Below are positions 36,405 to 47,414 of a DNA stretch of 64,000 bases, one piece after another (positions within the stretch are counted from its first letter, which is position 1; every line of letters starts with the position of its first letter). The translations under genes were made by a program, and so were the position numbers. Source of the stretch: Sipunculus nudus. Its lineage: Eukaryota; Annelida; Sipuncula; Golfingiida; Sipunculidae. Location: positions 76,396,453-76,460,452 of the forward strand of contig CM049311.1 in NCBI GenBank assembly GCA_026874595.1, in the 5' to 3' direction. The notes beneath the pieces are model-generated. The model made no database searches, was not told where the DNA came from, and was given only the letters and a program-made list of their open reading frames with translations.

Positions 36405-37130
36405 TTCCCCAACTTTGGCCTGAGGTGCATTAATGCTGCAAGCTTAGTGACTTTTTGAGTTATTACATTGACATCATTTTAGTATAATCACCACTGTGAC
36501 CTTGACAAATGTGTCAAGGTCATCCATGTTTGAACTTGACATAGCCCTTCATAATTTGCATCAATGCTGCCAGTTTGGTAACTGTACCTCAAATTCTTTT
36601 TGAGTTATTGCATAAATATCATTTTAGCATTATCACTGGTCACCTTGAAAAATATGTCAAGGTTATCCATTTTTGAACTTTACCTAGCCATTGATGAGGT
36701 GCATCAATGCAGAAAGTTTGGTGACTGTACCATCATTTAGCATTTTTTCTGCTGTGACCAAAAAAATTGCACCAAGGTCATCCATGTTGGAACTTGACCT
36801 AGCCCTTGATAAGGTGCATCAATGCTGCAAGTTTGGTGACTATACCTCAAATTCTTTTTGAGTTATTGCATTAACATTATTTTAGCATTATCAACATTGT
36901 GACCTTGAAAATAAGTCAATGTCATCCATGTTAAAACCTCACCTAGCCCTTGATGAGGTGCATCAATGCTGCAAGTTTGGTGACAATATACCTCACATTC
37001 TTTTCAAGTTATTGCTTTAACAATATATCTGAGATTGATGGATGGACAAATGGACAGGGAGACAGACGCTCACCATTTCTATGTCCCCTGCCGACAGCGC
37101 CTTTTGCGACAGCTGGAGACAAGAAAGAGA
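36405..37130 (+). repeat. Family F tandem repeat, units of about 130-150 bases
   Basis: About five units each contain GGTGCATCAATGCTGCAAG, TTTGGTGACTATACCTCA, TTTTGAGTTATTGCATTAAC and GACCTTGA...AAGGTCATCCATGTT. The array ends with GATGGACAAATGGACAGGGA and CAGCGCCTTTTGCGACAGC. The AAGGTCA and GGACA-tail features resemble family C, but no AACTAGA start is seen. Confidence 0.6.
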
Positions 37131-37278
37131 TGATTATAACCTCAGAGAACAGAATATCCTTCTAAAATCTTACAGCAATGTTTGAGCTAATTTGTCAGAT
37201 GTAAAAATGATGAATTGACTGGGGCTCCACACAAAGAATTTGTGGTAATATATAACAGGAGTAAACTATGTTATGGTA

Positions 37279-37281
37279 TAG

Positions 37282-37312
<31 letters not shown>
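37279..37312. repeat. TC microsatellite
   Basis: About 13 TC units followed by ACTCTCTGTCTC, just before family B copy 2. Confidence 0.9.
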
Positions 37313-37325
37313 TGTCTCACCGAAC

Positions 37326-40300
37326 AAATAGACATTTCTTGGCACCGTAGGTGCCATAGTATCCCCAGATAATTAATCCCCATCCTTTAAGAATAGGCCC
37401 CCCATCTTCAGCAGCATATACTGACACTTGGCTATTGACCATGGTTTCTTCCATCTATCAACTTGAGAAACAAAATTTTTTCACCAAATATGGGGGCCAA
37501 TGTGGTGAATCACTCTTAAGAAAAGGGGATTGATTTATACTATTAAAAAGGTAGGTATGTGGTGCCACCTGTCCAGTTGATTAGAAAACTCTTCAAGAAG
37601 GATGTACATGCCAAAATGGCAGACCAACACATTGAATGATTCCTCAGATATGAGCAATTTTCACCCAAAGCAAACGTATGAATGGACGCCACAAAAAAAA
37701 ACTATTGCGTATGGCACCACCAGTCTTCAATATGAGATGAAGAAATCCAAGATCTAAAGAAAAGCACAATTTTAGGCCGATAAGGCAAATCATTCCTGAG
37801 AAAAGGGCATTTATTAATACTATGAAAACGGTAAGATAGGTGCCCCACCTGTCTGCTTGATGAGAAAACTCTCCAAGCTGGATGTACATGCCAAATTTCA
37901 GACCAACACATTGAATGACTCCTGAGATATATGCAATTTTCACCTAAAGCAAATGTACAGATGGAGGCCACACAAAAACTATTGCAGATGGCACCACCAG
38001 TCTTGAATATGAGATAGAGGTATCCAAGATCTATGGACAACACCTTTTCAGGCCAATCTGTCCATTAACTTTTGACATATTATGCTCACAGTACTGTCAA
38101 GTGGCAATGATGGAGTATTAGAAGGCGTGAAAACAAGAAAAGGACAGAATGTGGAGCCACCTGTCTTCCACAGAAGACAAAGCTATCAAAGATCTTCAGT
38201 CATTTTGATTTTTGGACCAATCCATGCATCCCTTATTGAGATATTTATGATTTTGGGTGATTTTCACCAAATAAAGCAATATTCAAGGTCAAGGTCACTC
38301 TCATGGAAATGGTCATGACCCAAATTTAAATATAAATTATCCAATAACTCATACCAATATATATATGCATAATATGAAAGAAATCTATCCTCTTGTTTTT
38401 TATTTATAATGCTCATAGTACAGTCAAGTGGCATTGATGGGGTATAAAACGGCACAAAAACAAGACAAGGGATCCATGGGTCACAGCGCTCAGCTGTTAT
38501 ATATGATAAAAAAATATGATTTTGAAATGAGGCACATGCTGGTTTTGTGTGGAAATAAATATAAGCTGTATTATGAGTTGTTGGTGTTTAGCTTATGTAT
38601 GATTTTGATAGTTTTGTGTGGAAATAAATATAAGCTGTATTATGAGTTGTTGGTGTTTAGCTTATGTATGATTTTGATAGTTTCTTTGGAGACAGGGAAG
38701 AGATTGATTTCATTTATTTTATTAAAATAATGGAGTGCTATTGTCATATAGATTTGACTTGGCCATATAACTGATATGCAGCACATATAAGATACGAGTT
38801 TAACTATTTATTAAAATTTCATAACAAATATTGTGCCAAATAGAATTTTTATTAAAAATTATAAGAGAATCAAATGATTTTTTTAATAAAATATATATTT
38901 GAAATGATAAGTAAAATAATATTATAGAATATATTCATGAATGCATTCATGAATACATTTTTGAAGTATTTGCACTGGTATTGAAATACTTTCATTTTTA
39001 CCTGAATTCCCATTCTTATGCAAGAAATTTTATAATGGAGTACATTTTCATATTCGTATTCAAATACATTTGTAAAGTATTCGCACCATGTCTGGTATTT
39101 ATTCAGTTTTAGCCAAACAATGATGTTGAGAATCCAGAATATAAACAAAGGACCATGGGTCACAGGGCCTAGCTTAAGTTTGAAATTTTTGCAAATGCAA
39201 AATATGAAAAATATTCTATTGTAATGTTTTTCATTTATATAAGCATATGAGAAGCTAAGAGAAAGAGGCCCTCTACTTGGTTAAAGTAAAGTTCTAAATA
39301 TATGATTGCAAACTAATACTCTGACAAGACTGTCATGAAGAAAAACAGTAAAAGTTTTGAGATACTGTGATGCATATGAAAAATTTACAGATGGACAGAA
39401 TGGACAAATACCTTTATTTCACTTTCAAGGGAATAATGCATTTAAGTTTATAAATAAGCCTATTTTTTTAGCATACCCACTTTTTCCATTAATAGTTTTT
39501 ATCCGATTCATTTTTTTTTATTTACAAGTGTTATAAATTTGTAATAAAAAAACTGAAAATATTAGTTAAAATATTAGAATTCTGAGTTGCAATCATTCTA
39601 TCCAGATTGTAGCTCATATTGGGTCATATTATGCATACACATATATTTATTATTTTTAAATCAAATGATTAAACTGAATTTAAAAGAAAATAATGCCACA
39701 ACATGGCATCTATAAAATTATTCCTTGAATCCCTATTAAAAAGTTTTGCACATTGGAGTTTTCAGTACATGCTTAATTTTATTCACCAAAATAAAATAAA
39801 AGATTCAGTTAATTTGATAAAATAAAAGCATCTTTTCAATAAAATATACACACTGTTGGTTGAATGAGGGACAAACACATTATGCTAATTACAATCTCAG
39901 CTATAATTAATTACTGGAACAAATAGTCAATTTCACACCTGGAGAAGTTTTACTCTTCTGAAGTAAAGCATTACTCATCTGATGAACATCCACACTTTCA
40001 TAGCAATACATCACTTTGTGGACACAATTAATTAAGCACTTAAATCATGTAACCCTGATGGTACAATACAAAATCTAAAATGTAGCATAGCCAAGAATAA
40101 AATAAAATACAGAAACATTCATCTAGTTTATGCACCAGCTTGGGGGGGGGGGGGGAGGGTGAGTGCAGGGCAGAGGGGAAGCCTGCTAGTAGTGGCCAAG
40201 CTGAGCCAAGGCAAGCTGCCTGGGGTGGGTTAAATAATGCAAGTGAAGGCTGTACTACTAGGTGGGCTGGATGTAAACAACACTTGACATGGTGTATGAA

Positions 40301-41339
40301 AACTTGAATAAAAGCTACTCTTTTCAAATAATTCCTTTGAAATTTCAGATTTTAAAAGATTAAATCCTTATGTATATATGCTGTGAAAATTAAATCAACA
40401 GTGCTTGCAAGGAAAAAACGTGCCACTGCCAAAGTTGGACAAAATTTAAGGTATTGATTTTTTATTTAGGCTAATAACTTGAAAATTTGCAAAATTTAGA
40501 TCTAATTTTGGGTAAACAATTGAATCTTGATTAAATAAAGTTATATTCCTGAAAAAAGCAATTCTCATGTAAAGTGAGCAAATATATTTCCTGATTTTAA
40601 AAAAATTGCATTATATTTGGGCCCATAACTTTAAAATAATACCCAATGCTGACCTAATTTTTTGTATGTGCACAGAAAATGTATGGAAGAATATAAATAC
40701 TAAATATGATCAAAAACAGATCAGTGGTTTTGATTTTAGGCAGCCTTGAAGTGTAACAATGGCTTTTTTATGGAAAACAGAGGTTTTTCCTTAATATCTC
40801 AAAGGAACAAAGTCCTAATGACCCAATTTTCGGTATGTTAGGAGATTTTGGGGACATCTAATGGTATGCAGAATTTTGGATTCGTAGGTCCAACGGTTTT
40901 GAAACGTGCCCTGTTAACAGACAGACAGCCAGACAGACAGATGATGGACAAAGGACCACGACTATAGCTCAGATGACTTATAGTCAGCTGAGCTAAAATG
41001 GATAATAGTTGGTGCCACCATTTTCCAGTACATGACAACACTATCCAAGTCTTCAGTCAACTTGATTTTTGAATCAATTCATGCAATATTTCTCAAGATA
41101 TTTAAGACTTTGTGTGATTTTCTCCAAAAATGGACCAATCCAGGTCAAGGTCAGTCTCCTTGTAAAGGTAATGACCCCGTTTTAAATAGGCTTTGTCCTC
41201 TCACCCATATTTATGACATATCAAGTTAGGTAAAGATCCGTGAAATATATTTTTAGTTATCTTGCCTGAAAGAAATCTCTGTGGTGGCGGTGCAATTGTG
41301 CCTAAACCATGGTATCCCAACTAGTCTGGGGATGCAATT
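37326..41339 (+). mobile_element. Family B element, copy 2, split by a family E insertion
   Basis: The 5' end ATAGACATTTCTTGGCACCG with its hairpin lies at 37326; the 3' end (ACCATGGTATCCC...GTCTGGGGATGCAATTA) finishes at 41339. B sequence stops at GGCACAAAAACAAG (about 38464) and resumes at about 40999 with ATAGTTGGTGCCACCA, the same join that is continuous in B copy 1 near 31650. The inserted piece is family E. The right end lies 130 bases from FBXO3 exon 2. Confidence 0.7.
38465..40998 (+). mobile_element. Family E insertion in B copy 2, composite
   Basis: The first 5' end (ACAAGGGATCCATGGGTCAC, then GCTCAGCTG) is at 38465; a second 5' end (ACAAAGGACCATGGGTCAC) is at 39145; a single 3' end (GTCAGCTGAGCTAAAA) closes at 40998. 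This is best read as one E copy inside another. A perfect 70-base tandem duplication lies at 38541-38681, and a run of about 16 G lies near 40142-40157. Confidence 0.6.
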
Positions 41340-41469
41340 AAGACAAAGAGAAAGAGAAGCAGGAAGAAAGAGAGGTCTCAGAGGTAGAGAATGAGGGAAA
41401 AGAAGGGGGTCTCAGAGAGACAGACAGACACAAGGAGAAAGATATGGAGCTGGGGAGAGAAATACTTAC

Positions 41470-41559
41470 TCCTTAACTAACCAGCACACCTGGCACTGCC
41501 TTTTCCACAGGAAATCACACTGTGCTAGCTCTGCCAGTCGATGACAAACTTGGCCACAC
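41470..41559 (-). CDS. FBXO3: FBXO3 coding exon 2 (second half of F-box)
   Basis: A 90-base exon with acceptor TTTGTAG|G and canonical donor GGA|GTAAGT. One base completes the Arg codon from exon 1, 29 codons follow, and GA is left for the next junction. The peptide contains CGQVCHRLAELAQCDFLWKR, the second helix part of an F-box (C..V...L..L...D.LW). Only this frame is open throughout. It lies about 100 bases from the DIRS element on one side and 130 bases from a B element on the other, with a GA-rich tract (41341-41460) between it and the B element. Confidence 0.9.
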
Positions 41560-41660
41560 CTACAAACAGTCAAATCAAACAATCTGATGGACAAGGAAAT
41601 GTACGGTTAACATTATATAGTACAATGAACTTACCAATTCTCCATGAATTGTAATTTTGG

Positions 41661-41825
41661 TAGTGGATGGAGTAGGTCACCACTGACCGTGCTGTAACAT
41701 TTCATCTCGTTGATTCCTCAACACCGATTAAATTTGGAACAGCCCCTCTCTGTTACCAAGTTACCTGGGGTTCCTCCCCTAGCAACCACTGTGTGTTTGT
41801 GCTTACCTGTCACACTTCCCTCTCC
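41661..41825 (+). repeat. DIRS left inverted terminal repeat
   Basis: Begins TAGTGGATGGAGTAGGTCAC and aligns over about 160 bases, at roughly three quarters identity by eye, with the reverse complement of 45797-45959. Shared blocks include GTAGGTCACCACTGACC, TTGGAACAGCCCC, GTTACCTGGGGTTCC and CTAGCAACCACT. Inverted rather than direct termini separate DIRS elements from LTR retrotransposons. Confidence 0.85.
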
Positions 41826-41850
41826 AAAAGAGAGGGGGGAACACTTATTG

Positions 41851-41879
41851 GTCAGTGCTGACCTACTCCGTCCACTAAC
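41851..41879. repeat. DIRS internal complementary region
   Basis: GGTCAGTGCTGACCTACTCC followed by GTCCACTA is the inverse complement of the extreme outer ITR sequence at 41661-41688 with few mismatches. In DIRS elements such a block next to the 3' ITR templates the circular DNA intermediate. Only the part matching the element ends is clear here. Confidence 0.65.
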
Positions 41880-41989
41880 AAAACTACAACCAGACAAGAC
41901 CAAGGGTGGGAAATTATCATTAAGAACACCGCACCACACTTCCTTGCAGGTAACAACCCACCAGGAAGCTGCAAGGATAGGACCTGTGG

Positions 41990-43050
41990 AGCTAAATCCA
42001 TAAGGTAACAGGAAGCAAAGGGGTCAGATGATTTCCAATGACCCTGCTTCACTAAATCAGATAATGATCCCCAAACCATGACCATGAGAGACACAGTAAC
42101 AGCCCTGACATAATGGGCCTTCACTTGAAGGAACAACAGGGTAGAGGGGGCCACTGTATCATGAGCTACAATGATAGTCTCTTTCATCCAAAGAGAGATA
42201 GGCACAGAGCTAATCTCAAAGGATGTCGACTGATCCCAAGTTCAGGTCATCTGAATTAACAGAGATTTCCAAGAGCCTTGCAGAGTGGCCGTCGCACGAA
42301 GAGAGTAACAATGGCCCAAACAGGGCAATTAATCGCATTGTAGTTTTGTTTACCATGGAGCAAGGCAGGGATATGCCAGTAAGATATGGCTTCCGAAGAT
42401 AGTTGGCTCTTATGTCAGAATTCCGGAGCCAGATGGAACGATGTGGACGAGCCATCCAAGGCCATAAGGGTATTAGCAGGGTCTGCGAGAAGAGCATGTA
42501 GTTCGCTGGGGAGAACGTTGGTGCCATGGCAAGTATAAAGGCCATCTTGCGGTATTAATGCAAGAGGGACATCTTCTTAAGTGGCTCATATGGAGCAGCC
42601 TGAAGGTAAGCAAGAACCTGCAAAGAGGATGTGCTGGGCTTCTAGGTACCTGCCTGTAATTCTACTGACTTTGGAAATTAGAGGACAGCAATTTTTGAAG
42701 CAGCAAATGAGAGCCAAGGGGTCTCAACAGTGAAAAAAAGCACCACGCAATATCCCTCTCTAGAAAGAAAGAAACAGAAAGAACTCCACAAGTTCTTGAG
42801 CTGATGGATGTACGACATCAACGTCATAGTCTTTGGTCCATTTTATGAAAACAAGCCAGCAAGAGTCGTAGGCACAGTAAGCAGAAACTCTACACAGAGT
42901 GGCGATGACGCGAGCTCCCTCTTGCAAAGAGCCTGCCTGGTACAGGTGGTCAATGATAACAGACAAGCTTGCAGACAGGCCACATTCTGCAACCAGCGGA
43001 TTCAACCCTGATGTAAGACATTGGGCCACAATGGTAGATTCCAGGGACAA
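41990..43050 (-). pseudogene. DIRS tyrosine recombinase remnant
   Basis: The N-terminal part reads AYDSCWLVFIKWTKDYDVD then VHPSAQELVEFFLFLS, the SAM-like core-binding domain. The middle part is KMAFILAMA, then after a frameshift SELHALLADP, where the first catalytic Arg is expected but not evident. The C-terminal part reads VKAHYVRAV (the HxxR box) and GHWKSSDPFASCYLMDL (His/Trp and nucleophile Tyr). A tyrosine recombinase replaces the DDE integrase of LTR elements, so this confirms the DIRS class. Confidence 0.8.
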
Positions 43051-43490
43051 TCAATCAGGAGGTCCAGGAGAGGCCACCACAGTGTTCTCCTAGGAATCCT
43101 GAGTATCAGCGTTAACCGCGTCTCCCTGGAGGTGAGTACATGATCCAGAACCTGCTGAACCAGGCCCACAGGTGGGATTGCATATAAGAATTGACAATCC
43201 CACTTCAGATTGAATGCATTCTTCCCTATTGCTCTGCTGGCGGTGCCAGGAATATAAACCAAGGAAATTGTTGATTGCTCTCGGAACAAGTCTATCATTG
43301 GAGGACCCCAGATAAAAAAATAACTCCCAAGCTAACCACAGATGAAGATGCCACTCCACTGTAGCTGCATGATATAGCACTCTCGATTGTATTCCGGGCA
43401 TCTCAAATATGACAGGGCTTCATCTGCATGTTGAGAGATTGGCACATTTGAAATACCAGCTGTGCCCCTCTTAAGAGCAATCAGGAGCGG
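43000..43490 (-). pseudogene. DIRS methyltransferase-like segment remnant
   Basis: Minus-strand pieces MIDLFREQSTISLVYIPGT, NAFNLKWDCQFLYAIPPVGL and LLDLLIDCPWNLPLWPNVL match the region between RNase H and recombinase in DIRS elements (pattern P.(I/M)DLF......, DAF.L.W....Y.FPP..L, L..PW..LL.L....P..LP). This segment is annotated in the family as Dam-like methyltransferase, with unproven function. Confidence 0.7.
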
Positions 43491-43499
43491 GTGCCTCCC

Positions 43500-43990
43500 T
43501 GATGATCAATATATGTGACCGAGGTCATGTTGTCGCAATGGATAAGGATCGACATACCACATGGGGACCTGCAAGGTCAGGAAAATAGCTCTGGTCTCCA
43601 GGTTGTTGATGTGAAGTAATCTCTCGGTACAAGCCCAAAGGCCTGGGGGATGGTAATCTCCCAAGTGAGCACCCCAGCTGATGGGCAAAGCGTCCCTGTA
43701 AAATTTGACTGGATGGACATAGACAAGCGAGATGCCCTACATCAGAAACCAGGGTGATTTCCATGGAGTTAGTATCCTCTGCAATTCTTTGCAAGGAATT
43801 TGAACTGATCCTTCTTGTGTAGACTTTTGAAGATGATATTGGTGAAGCAGTTTTTGACTAAGCTGCATACCCTTCCTCCTGAAAGGTATGAAGTTGGCAG
43901 TCCAGTTCAGGTTGCCCATAAGCTCTGCTGCATTGCATGTGGACACATAGTGTTTGCTTATTATGCGGGACACTATAATCTCCTGATTTT
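43500..43990 (-). pseudogene. DIRS RNase H remnant
   Basis: The peptide ISWGAHLGDYHPPGLWACTE followed by HINNLETRAIFLTLQ matches the WGAHL...G.W...E...HIN.LE..A..L.L block of DIRS-type RNase H. An upstream frame contains LVSDVGHLA, equivalent to the first catalytic Asp block. Several frame changes separate the pieces. It follows the RT and precedes the methyltransferase-like segment. Confidence 0.8.
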
Positions 43991-44800
43991 CTCCGCTCAG
44001 GAGTCAGGAAGAGCAGCATATTCCAGAACTAGGTCTATCTGCATCCCGAGAAACTGTACTTGTCTGGACAGTTCCACACAGGATTTCTCCAAACTGAGCA
44101 GGCACCGGAGAAACTGAACTGTGCGGAGAACAAGCTTTCTTTGATGAAGTAGGACTGACCAGTCCTGATGATGGATGAGCCAGTCAGTGAGATACTGGAT
44201 CACTGAAATGCCCTGGGATATGAGGAGAAGAGCTACCATACCGACTTATTGTGAAAATATGCAAGGTGCCAGACACAGGCCGAACAGTAGGGCCTGGAAC
44301 TGGAATACACTGTCTCTTTATGCAAAACAAAGGAACGGTTGAGCTTTATGCAAAACAAAGGAACGGTTGAGACACTGGGTGAATGGGTACGTAAAAGTAA
44401 GTGTCTTTCAAAACTAGGGTGAAGGCCCAGTCTCCTTGTGTCACAATGAGTAGTACCAAGTTGACATCGGGAATACAAAACCGAGGGCTTCTACGCAGCA
44501 GTTTAGGACCTTTAGATTGATAATCGGCCGCCATTTGTTGTTTTCCTTCTTCACTAGAAAGTGGTGTGAGTAGAACCCTGGGGATTTGGAATCTGCTGAG
44601 CTCATTGCAAGTTTTTTGTGCATAACTGAAATTTCTTGATCTAATGCTGCCTGTCTCTCTGGGTCTGTAGGGCCGGGGATAAAGCAAGGCTCTGTTGTTA
44701 GAGGAGCTGTGGAGTAAAACTTATAAAAAGGCCAAGCCAAATAGTGTGCAAGAGCAACCTGTTGCAAGTTATATTTTGCAACCCCTCCAAAAACTACTGG
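43990..44800 (-). pseudogene. DIRS reverse transcriptase remnant
   Basis: Frames must be switched to follow the domain. In order: FLVKKENNKWRPIINLKVLN (motif with K.WRPI..LK.LN, near 44530), DWAFTLVLKDTYFYVPIHP (LDLKDAY equivalent, near 44400), FQALLFGLCLAPCIFSQ (near 44270), QYLTDWLIHHQ (YxDD equivalent with the first Asp replaced by Thr, near 44185), and RQVQFLGMQID (near 44060). This block order and the QYLDDWLI-type motif are typical of DIRS/PAT elements. It is inactive by substitution and frameshift. Confidence 0.85.
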
Positions 44801-44859
44801 AGCTATGCTCCTACCGGTCTGGCCTAAATCCTTACCCCCCCCCCCCCCCCCCCGGCAAA

Positions 44860-45660
44860 CTGTGAACTAGGGTTTCCGCCTGAAAAAAAAACTGCAGTTG
44901 GCGACCTTGAGAAGCCGATCTTGGAGCACGTGATTGAGTCGGATGCAGAGAGATAGTAAGCGACCTCTTAATGGCTTAGCGATCTAGAAGCTGTCCAGGA
45001 ACGACTGAGCTGAAGGGGTCAATCTAACTGCTTGAGCATCCCATTCAGCTTTGGTCACTGCCTGGGTGTACACATCTTTTATGTGGACCTCAAAGAGTGT
45101 ATTGCCATTTAATGGTAACTCCTGGACCTGGACGTGTAGTCTTGGTGTCTGACACTATAGCTGTCTGAGAGCCACCTGTCACCTGAGAAGGATTATACTC
45201 TCAATCAGGTGCCAGATTGTCAAGTTCAGCTCCTGAAAATTTGGGAGTAGGCACTTGATCAACATGGTCATGGTACTTTTGGTGGGCCTAAGTTCTGCAA
45301 CCCAAACAAGGGTAGGGGGAGCTAACATGAGTTTACCTGAATCTCTGGTCTTCTCTCTTTCTCTGTCTGGGACCCTTAAGATGTAGGAGACTTCTCAGCA
45401 GACCTGAACTTGTTAACCCCTCCCTGCTGACAAGAACTTGAAGCACTATCTTTCCTAGTGGTTGTAATAGGGGAAGAACTGTTCAAAAAGAAGGTCTCAT
45501 ATATGCGCCAGGTCTTTCCCAGGAGGGGCAGACCTGGCACAGGTATTTGCCATCCCCCCCCCCCCCCGATCCCCCCCCCCCTGCCTCCAGTGCCCTTAGG
45601 CATGGAGGACATCTGGTAGTCCAAGCTATGCAGTGGACAGGAACTACAAGACAAGGAGGG
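44860..45660 (-). pseudogene. DIRS gag-like remnant with poly-C tracts
   Basis: The region upstream of the RT should hold gag. Open pieces exist, for example NGNTLFEVHIKDVYTQAVTK near 45080, but no nucleocapsid zinc knuckle is visible, so this is positional inference. Long C runs at 44836-44853 and around 45557-45590 interrupt it and were probably added or expanded after insertion. Confidence 0.4.
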
Positions 45661-45796
45661 GGAATTTACTACTCGGGCTTAAGACATTTCAAGTTCCAGC
45701 TGTGTATCTACTAATTCTAACCCATGTCAAGGCCTGTAGCTTGGCTGGAGGCTGAAGTGTGCTCAGTATAAACCAATGTCAAGTGTGTAGCATGAC

Positions 45797-45959
45797 ACGG
45801 AAGGAAGTTAGACAGGGAGCACAAACAAAAAGTGGTTGCTAGGGATGGAACCCCAGGTAACCGGGTAACAGGGTGGGGCTGTTCCAATTTCAATCCATGT
45901 CAAGGAATCACCATGGTGAAAGTTTATAGCATGGTCAGTGGTGACCTACCTCAGTCCAC
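45797..45959 (-). repeat. DIRS right inverted terminal repeat
   Basis: Partner of 41661-41825. Read on the minus strand it starts CGTGGACTGAGGTAGGTCAC at the outer edge. Immediately outside lies an unrelated dispersed repeat (family I, starting GAAACCTGTG), which fixes the element edge near 45959. Confidence 0.85.
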
Positions 45960-45962
45960 GTA

Positions 45963-46130
45963 TTGAAACCTGTGTAATAAGACCACCTGTGGTACTGTCC
46001 AAAAGTGGTCTTTATTCACAGCTGGTCTTATTTGACAGGTGGTCCCTGTGCTCATGTTCACAGGAGGTCCACCATCACTTAAATTATAACTGATAAAAAT
46101 AATATGACTCAGTCAACTACATGTATCTTA
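45963..46130 (+). repeat. Family I dispersed repeat, copy 2
   Basis: GAAACCTGTGTAATAAGACC, AAAAGTGGTCTTTATTCACA and GACAGGTGGTCCCTG match copy 1. It directly abuts the outer edge of the DIRS element. Confidence 0.5.
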
Positions 46131-46149
46131 ATCTAAAACTGATAATTTT

Positions 46150-46920
46150 TAAAGGGGCCCAATCAACTATAAGGATGTTCACTTAACTTGAAAAATAGCA
46201 TCTTCTCTTTGAAATAAATTGGTACCTGCCAAAATATTGCCCTGAAACTGTAGGCTTACTCCTGTAGACTAGTTTTAAGTACAGTTGACCAGGCACAATC
46301 ACAGGTATCAACATAAAAAAGGAGGTGGGACTGTGTTTATGACCCAGGCAAAACACCAGCCACAGCACCTGTCAATGAGGAGATGCTGTGACTGTCTTGG
46401 CCGATAAAAATGTTATACATATTCTCAGCTCCTCGCTGGCCAACATCGCGCCTTGCAGTTTCTCTGGGACCAGATACACGGACTCACACTACGAATTTCA
46501 TTTCAGCAGAAGCCCCTGGACCTATTGTACCTATTGATTTGTTGCGAGAGGTTCAACAATGAATTTACATTGGGCCCATGGACCATAATGAAAATTGAGC
46601 AGGGATATATCAGAAGACATGAAGATCCATGTATATGATTGGACTAGTTTGAAATAGTTGTATGGGATCAGGTCAGGCATGCGCAAAATTAGACCTCTGG
46701 TCATTCTGCCTTGTTATGGTAAACAGAGACACCTGGACTGTGTTTACTCACATTACAGGACTATAAATTGGTGTTAAACAGCTTAATGGAAGGTACCTAG
46801 TCTGTGTGCTGGAGTGGTTTTACTGGGAAACTTTTATATAAAGCAAAACTGAACAGATAGTGTGAACAAATAATCATAATACTGTTCCTAATTAGTATGT
46901 CCCTTTAATAATTTCATTCT
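46150..46920 (+). mobile_element. Family J repeat, copy 2
   Basis: Same blocks as 6880-8420 but without the C insertion and with about 300 extra bases (46390-46680). It contains GTTATGGTAAACAGAGACAC and GGGAAACTTTTATATAAAGC. No protein domain was recognised in the open stretch 46453-46638. Confidence 0.5.
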
Positions 46921-47140
46921 ACCATATTCAGACAAAATATATCAAACAATATTGGAATATTCAAATTTTTAAAATACAGACCATGACTTGTGCTTCTATT
47001 TAAAAAGAAAGTAAAGATGCATCTTTTTGTCAATTTCACCTAACCCTCACTACCCAACCACCCACCCACCAGCTTCCAGCAGACTCACAACAACACATGC
47101 TGATGAAAAGTTATGCATCACAGCACTGAAACTAAATTTG

Positions 47141-47141
<1 letters not shown>

Positions 47142-47190
<49 letters not shown>
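47142..47190. repeat. TA microsatellite before the duplicated exon copy
   Basis: About 24 TA units ending at the start of the duplicated segment 47188-47346. Confidence 0.95.
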
Positions 47191-47191
<1 letters not shown>

Positions 47192-47336
47192 TTACTTTTA
47201 ATCACTAACTATCATTCAGCCATATGTGCTTACTGAAAAAGGTGATCCTTATCAATGGCGACCTTATTTAAATGTTGTGCATGCATACTTGCAGCAGACA
47301 ACCTTTAATGATAAATGTACTCTATATGCTGATGCT

Positions 47337-47346
<10 letters not shown>
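47188..47346 (+). pseudogene. Partial duplicate of the 48981 exon, bounded by TA microsatellites
   Basis: This copy carries the same acceptor and first ~42 codons as 48981-49190, then runs directly into a TA repeat at 47339. It is also preceded by a TA repeat (47142-47189). About three differences over 155 bases separate the copies, two of them changing residues (Gly to Arg after the Trp, Ser to Asn). It lacks the second half of the exon and the stop, so it is scored as a pseudo-exon. Confidence 0.6.

Positions 47347-47371
<25 letters not shown>
47339..47371. repeat. TA microsatellite after the duplicated exon copy
   Basis: About 16 TA units that replace the second half of the exon; the intact copy reads ATATATCTTTTACC here. 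Confidence 0.95.
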
Positions 47372-47414
47372 CTAAAATACATGTTAATTCTTGGAAGATG
47401 TTGACACTGTATTA

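Larger units (their letters stand above)
8788..41469 (-). other. FBXO3 intron 2 (32.7 kb, repeat-filled)
   Basis: The interval runs from the exon 2 donor (GTAAGT at 41469) to the exon 3 acceptor (CAG at 8788). It contains families A, B, C, D, E, F, G, K, L and N, SINE-like pieces and a complex GT-rich array. One plus-strand exon candidate (15125-15334) and a CRE-rich candidate promoter (24384-24431) lie inside it. No other coding sequence was recognised. Confidence 0.8.
41661..45959 (-). mobile_element. Degenerate DIRS-type (tyrosine-recombinase) retrotransposon
   Basis: A 4.3-kb element, coding strand minus. Inverted terminal repeats of about 160 bases (41661-41825 and 45797-45959) bracket it, for example TTGGAACAGCCCC and GTTACCTGGGGTTCC inside both. 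An internal complementary region at 41851-41879 is the inverse of the outermost ITR bases. Reading leftward the order is gag-like remnant, reverse transcriptase, RNase H, DIRS methyltransferase-like segment, tyrosine recombinase. Frameshifts and stops interrupt every domain, and the RT active site reads YLTD instead of YLDD, so it is dead. It sits in FBXO3 intron 1, about 100 bases from exon 2. Confidence 0.85.

Noticed and set aside
36405-37130. Regularly spaced repeats that could suggest a CRISPR array
   Set aside because: Units are 130-150 bases, imperfect along their whole length and in a eukaryotic genome; this is an ordinary tandem repeat.
41341-41460. GA-rich tract next to FBXO3 exon 2 as a coding stretch (Glu/Arg/Lys-rich)
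   Set aside because: It lies beyond the clear exon 2 donor and translates to low complexity; treated as an intronic purine-rich tract.
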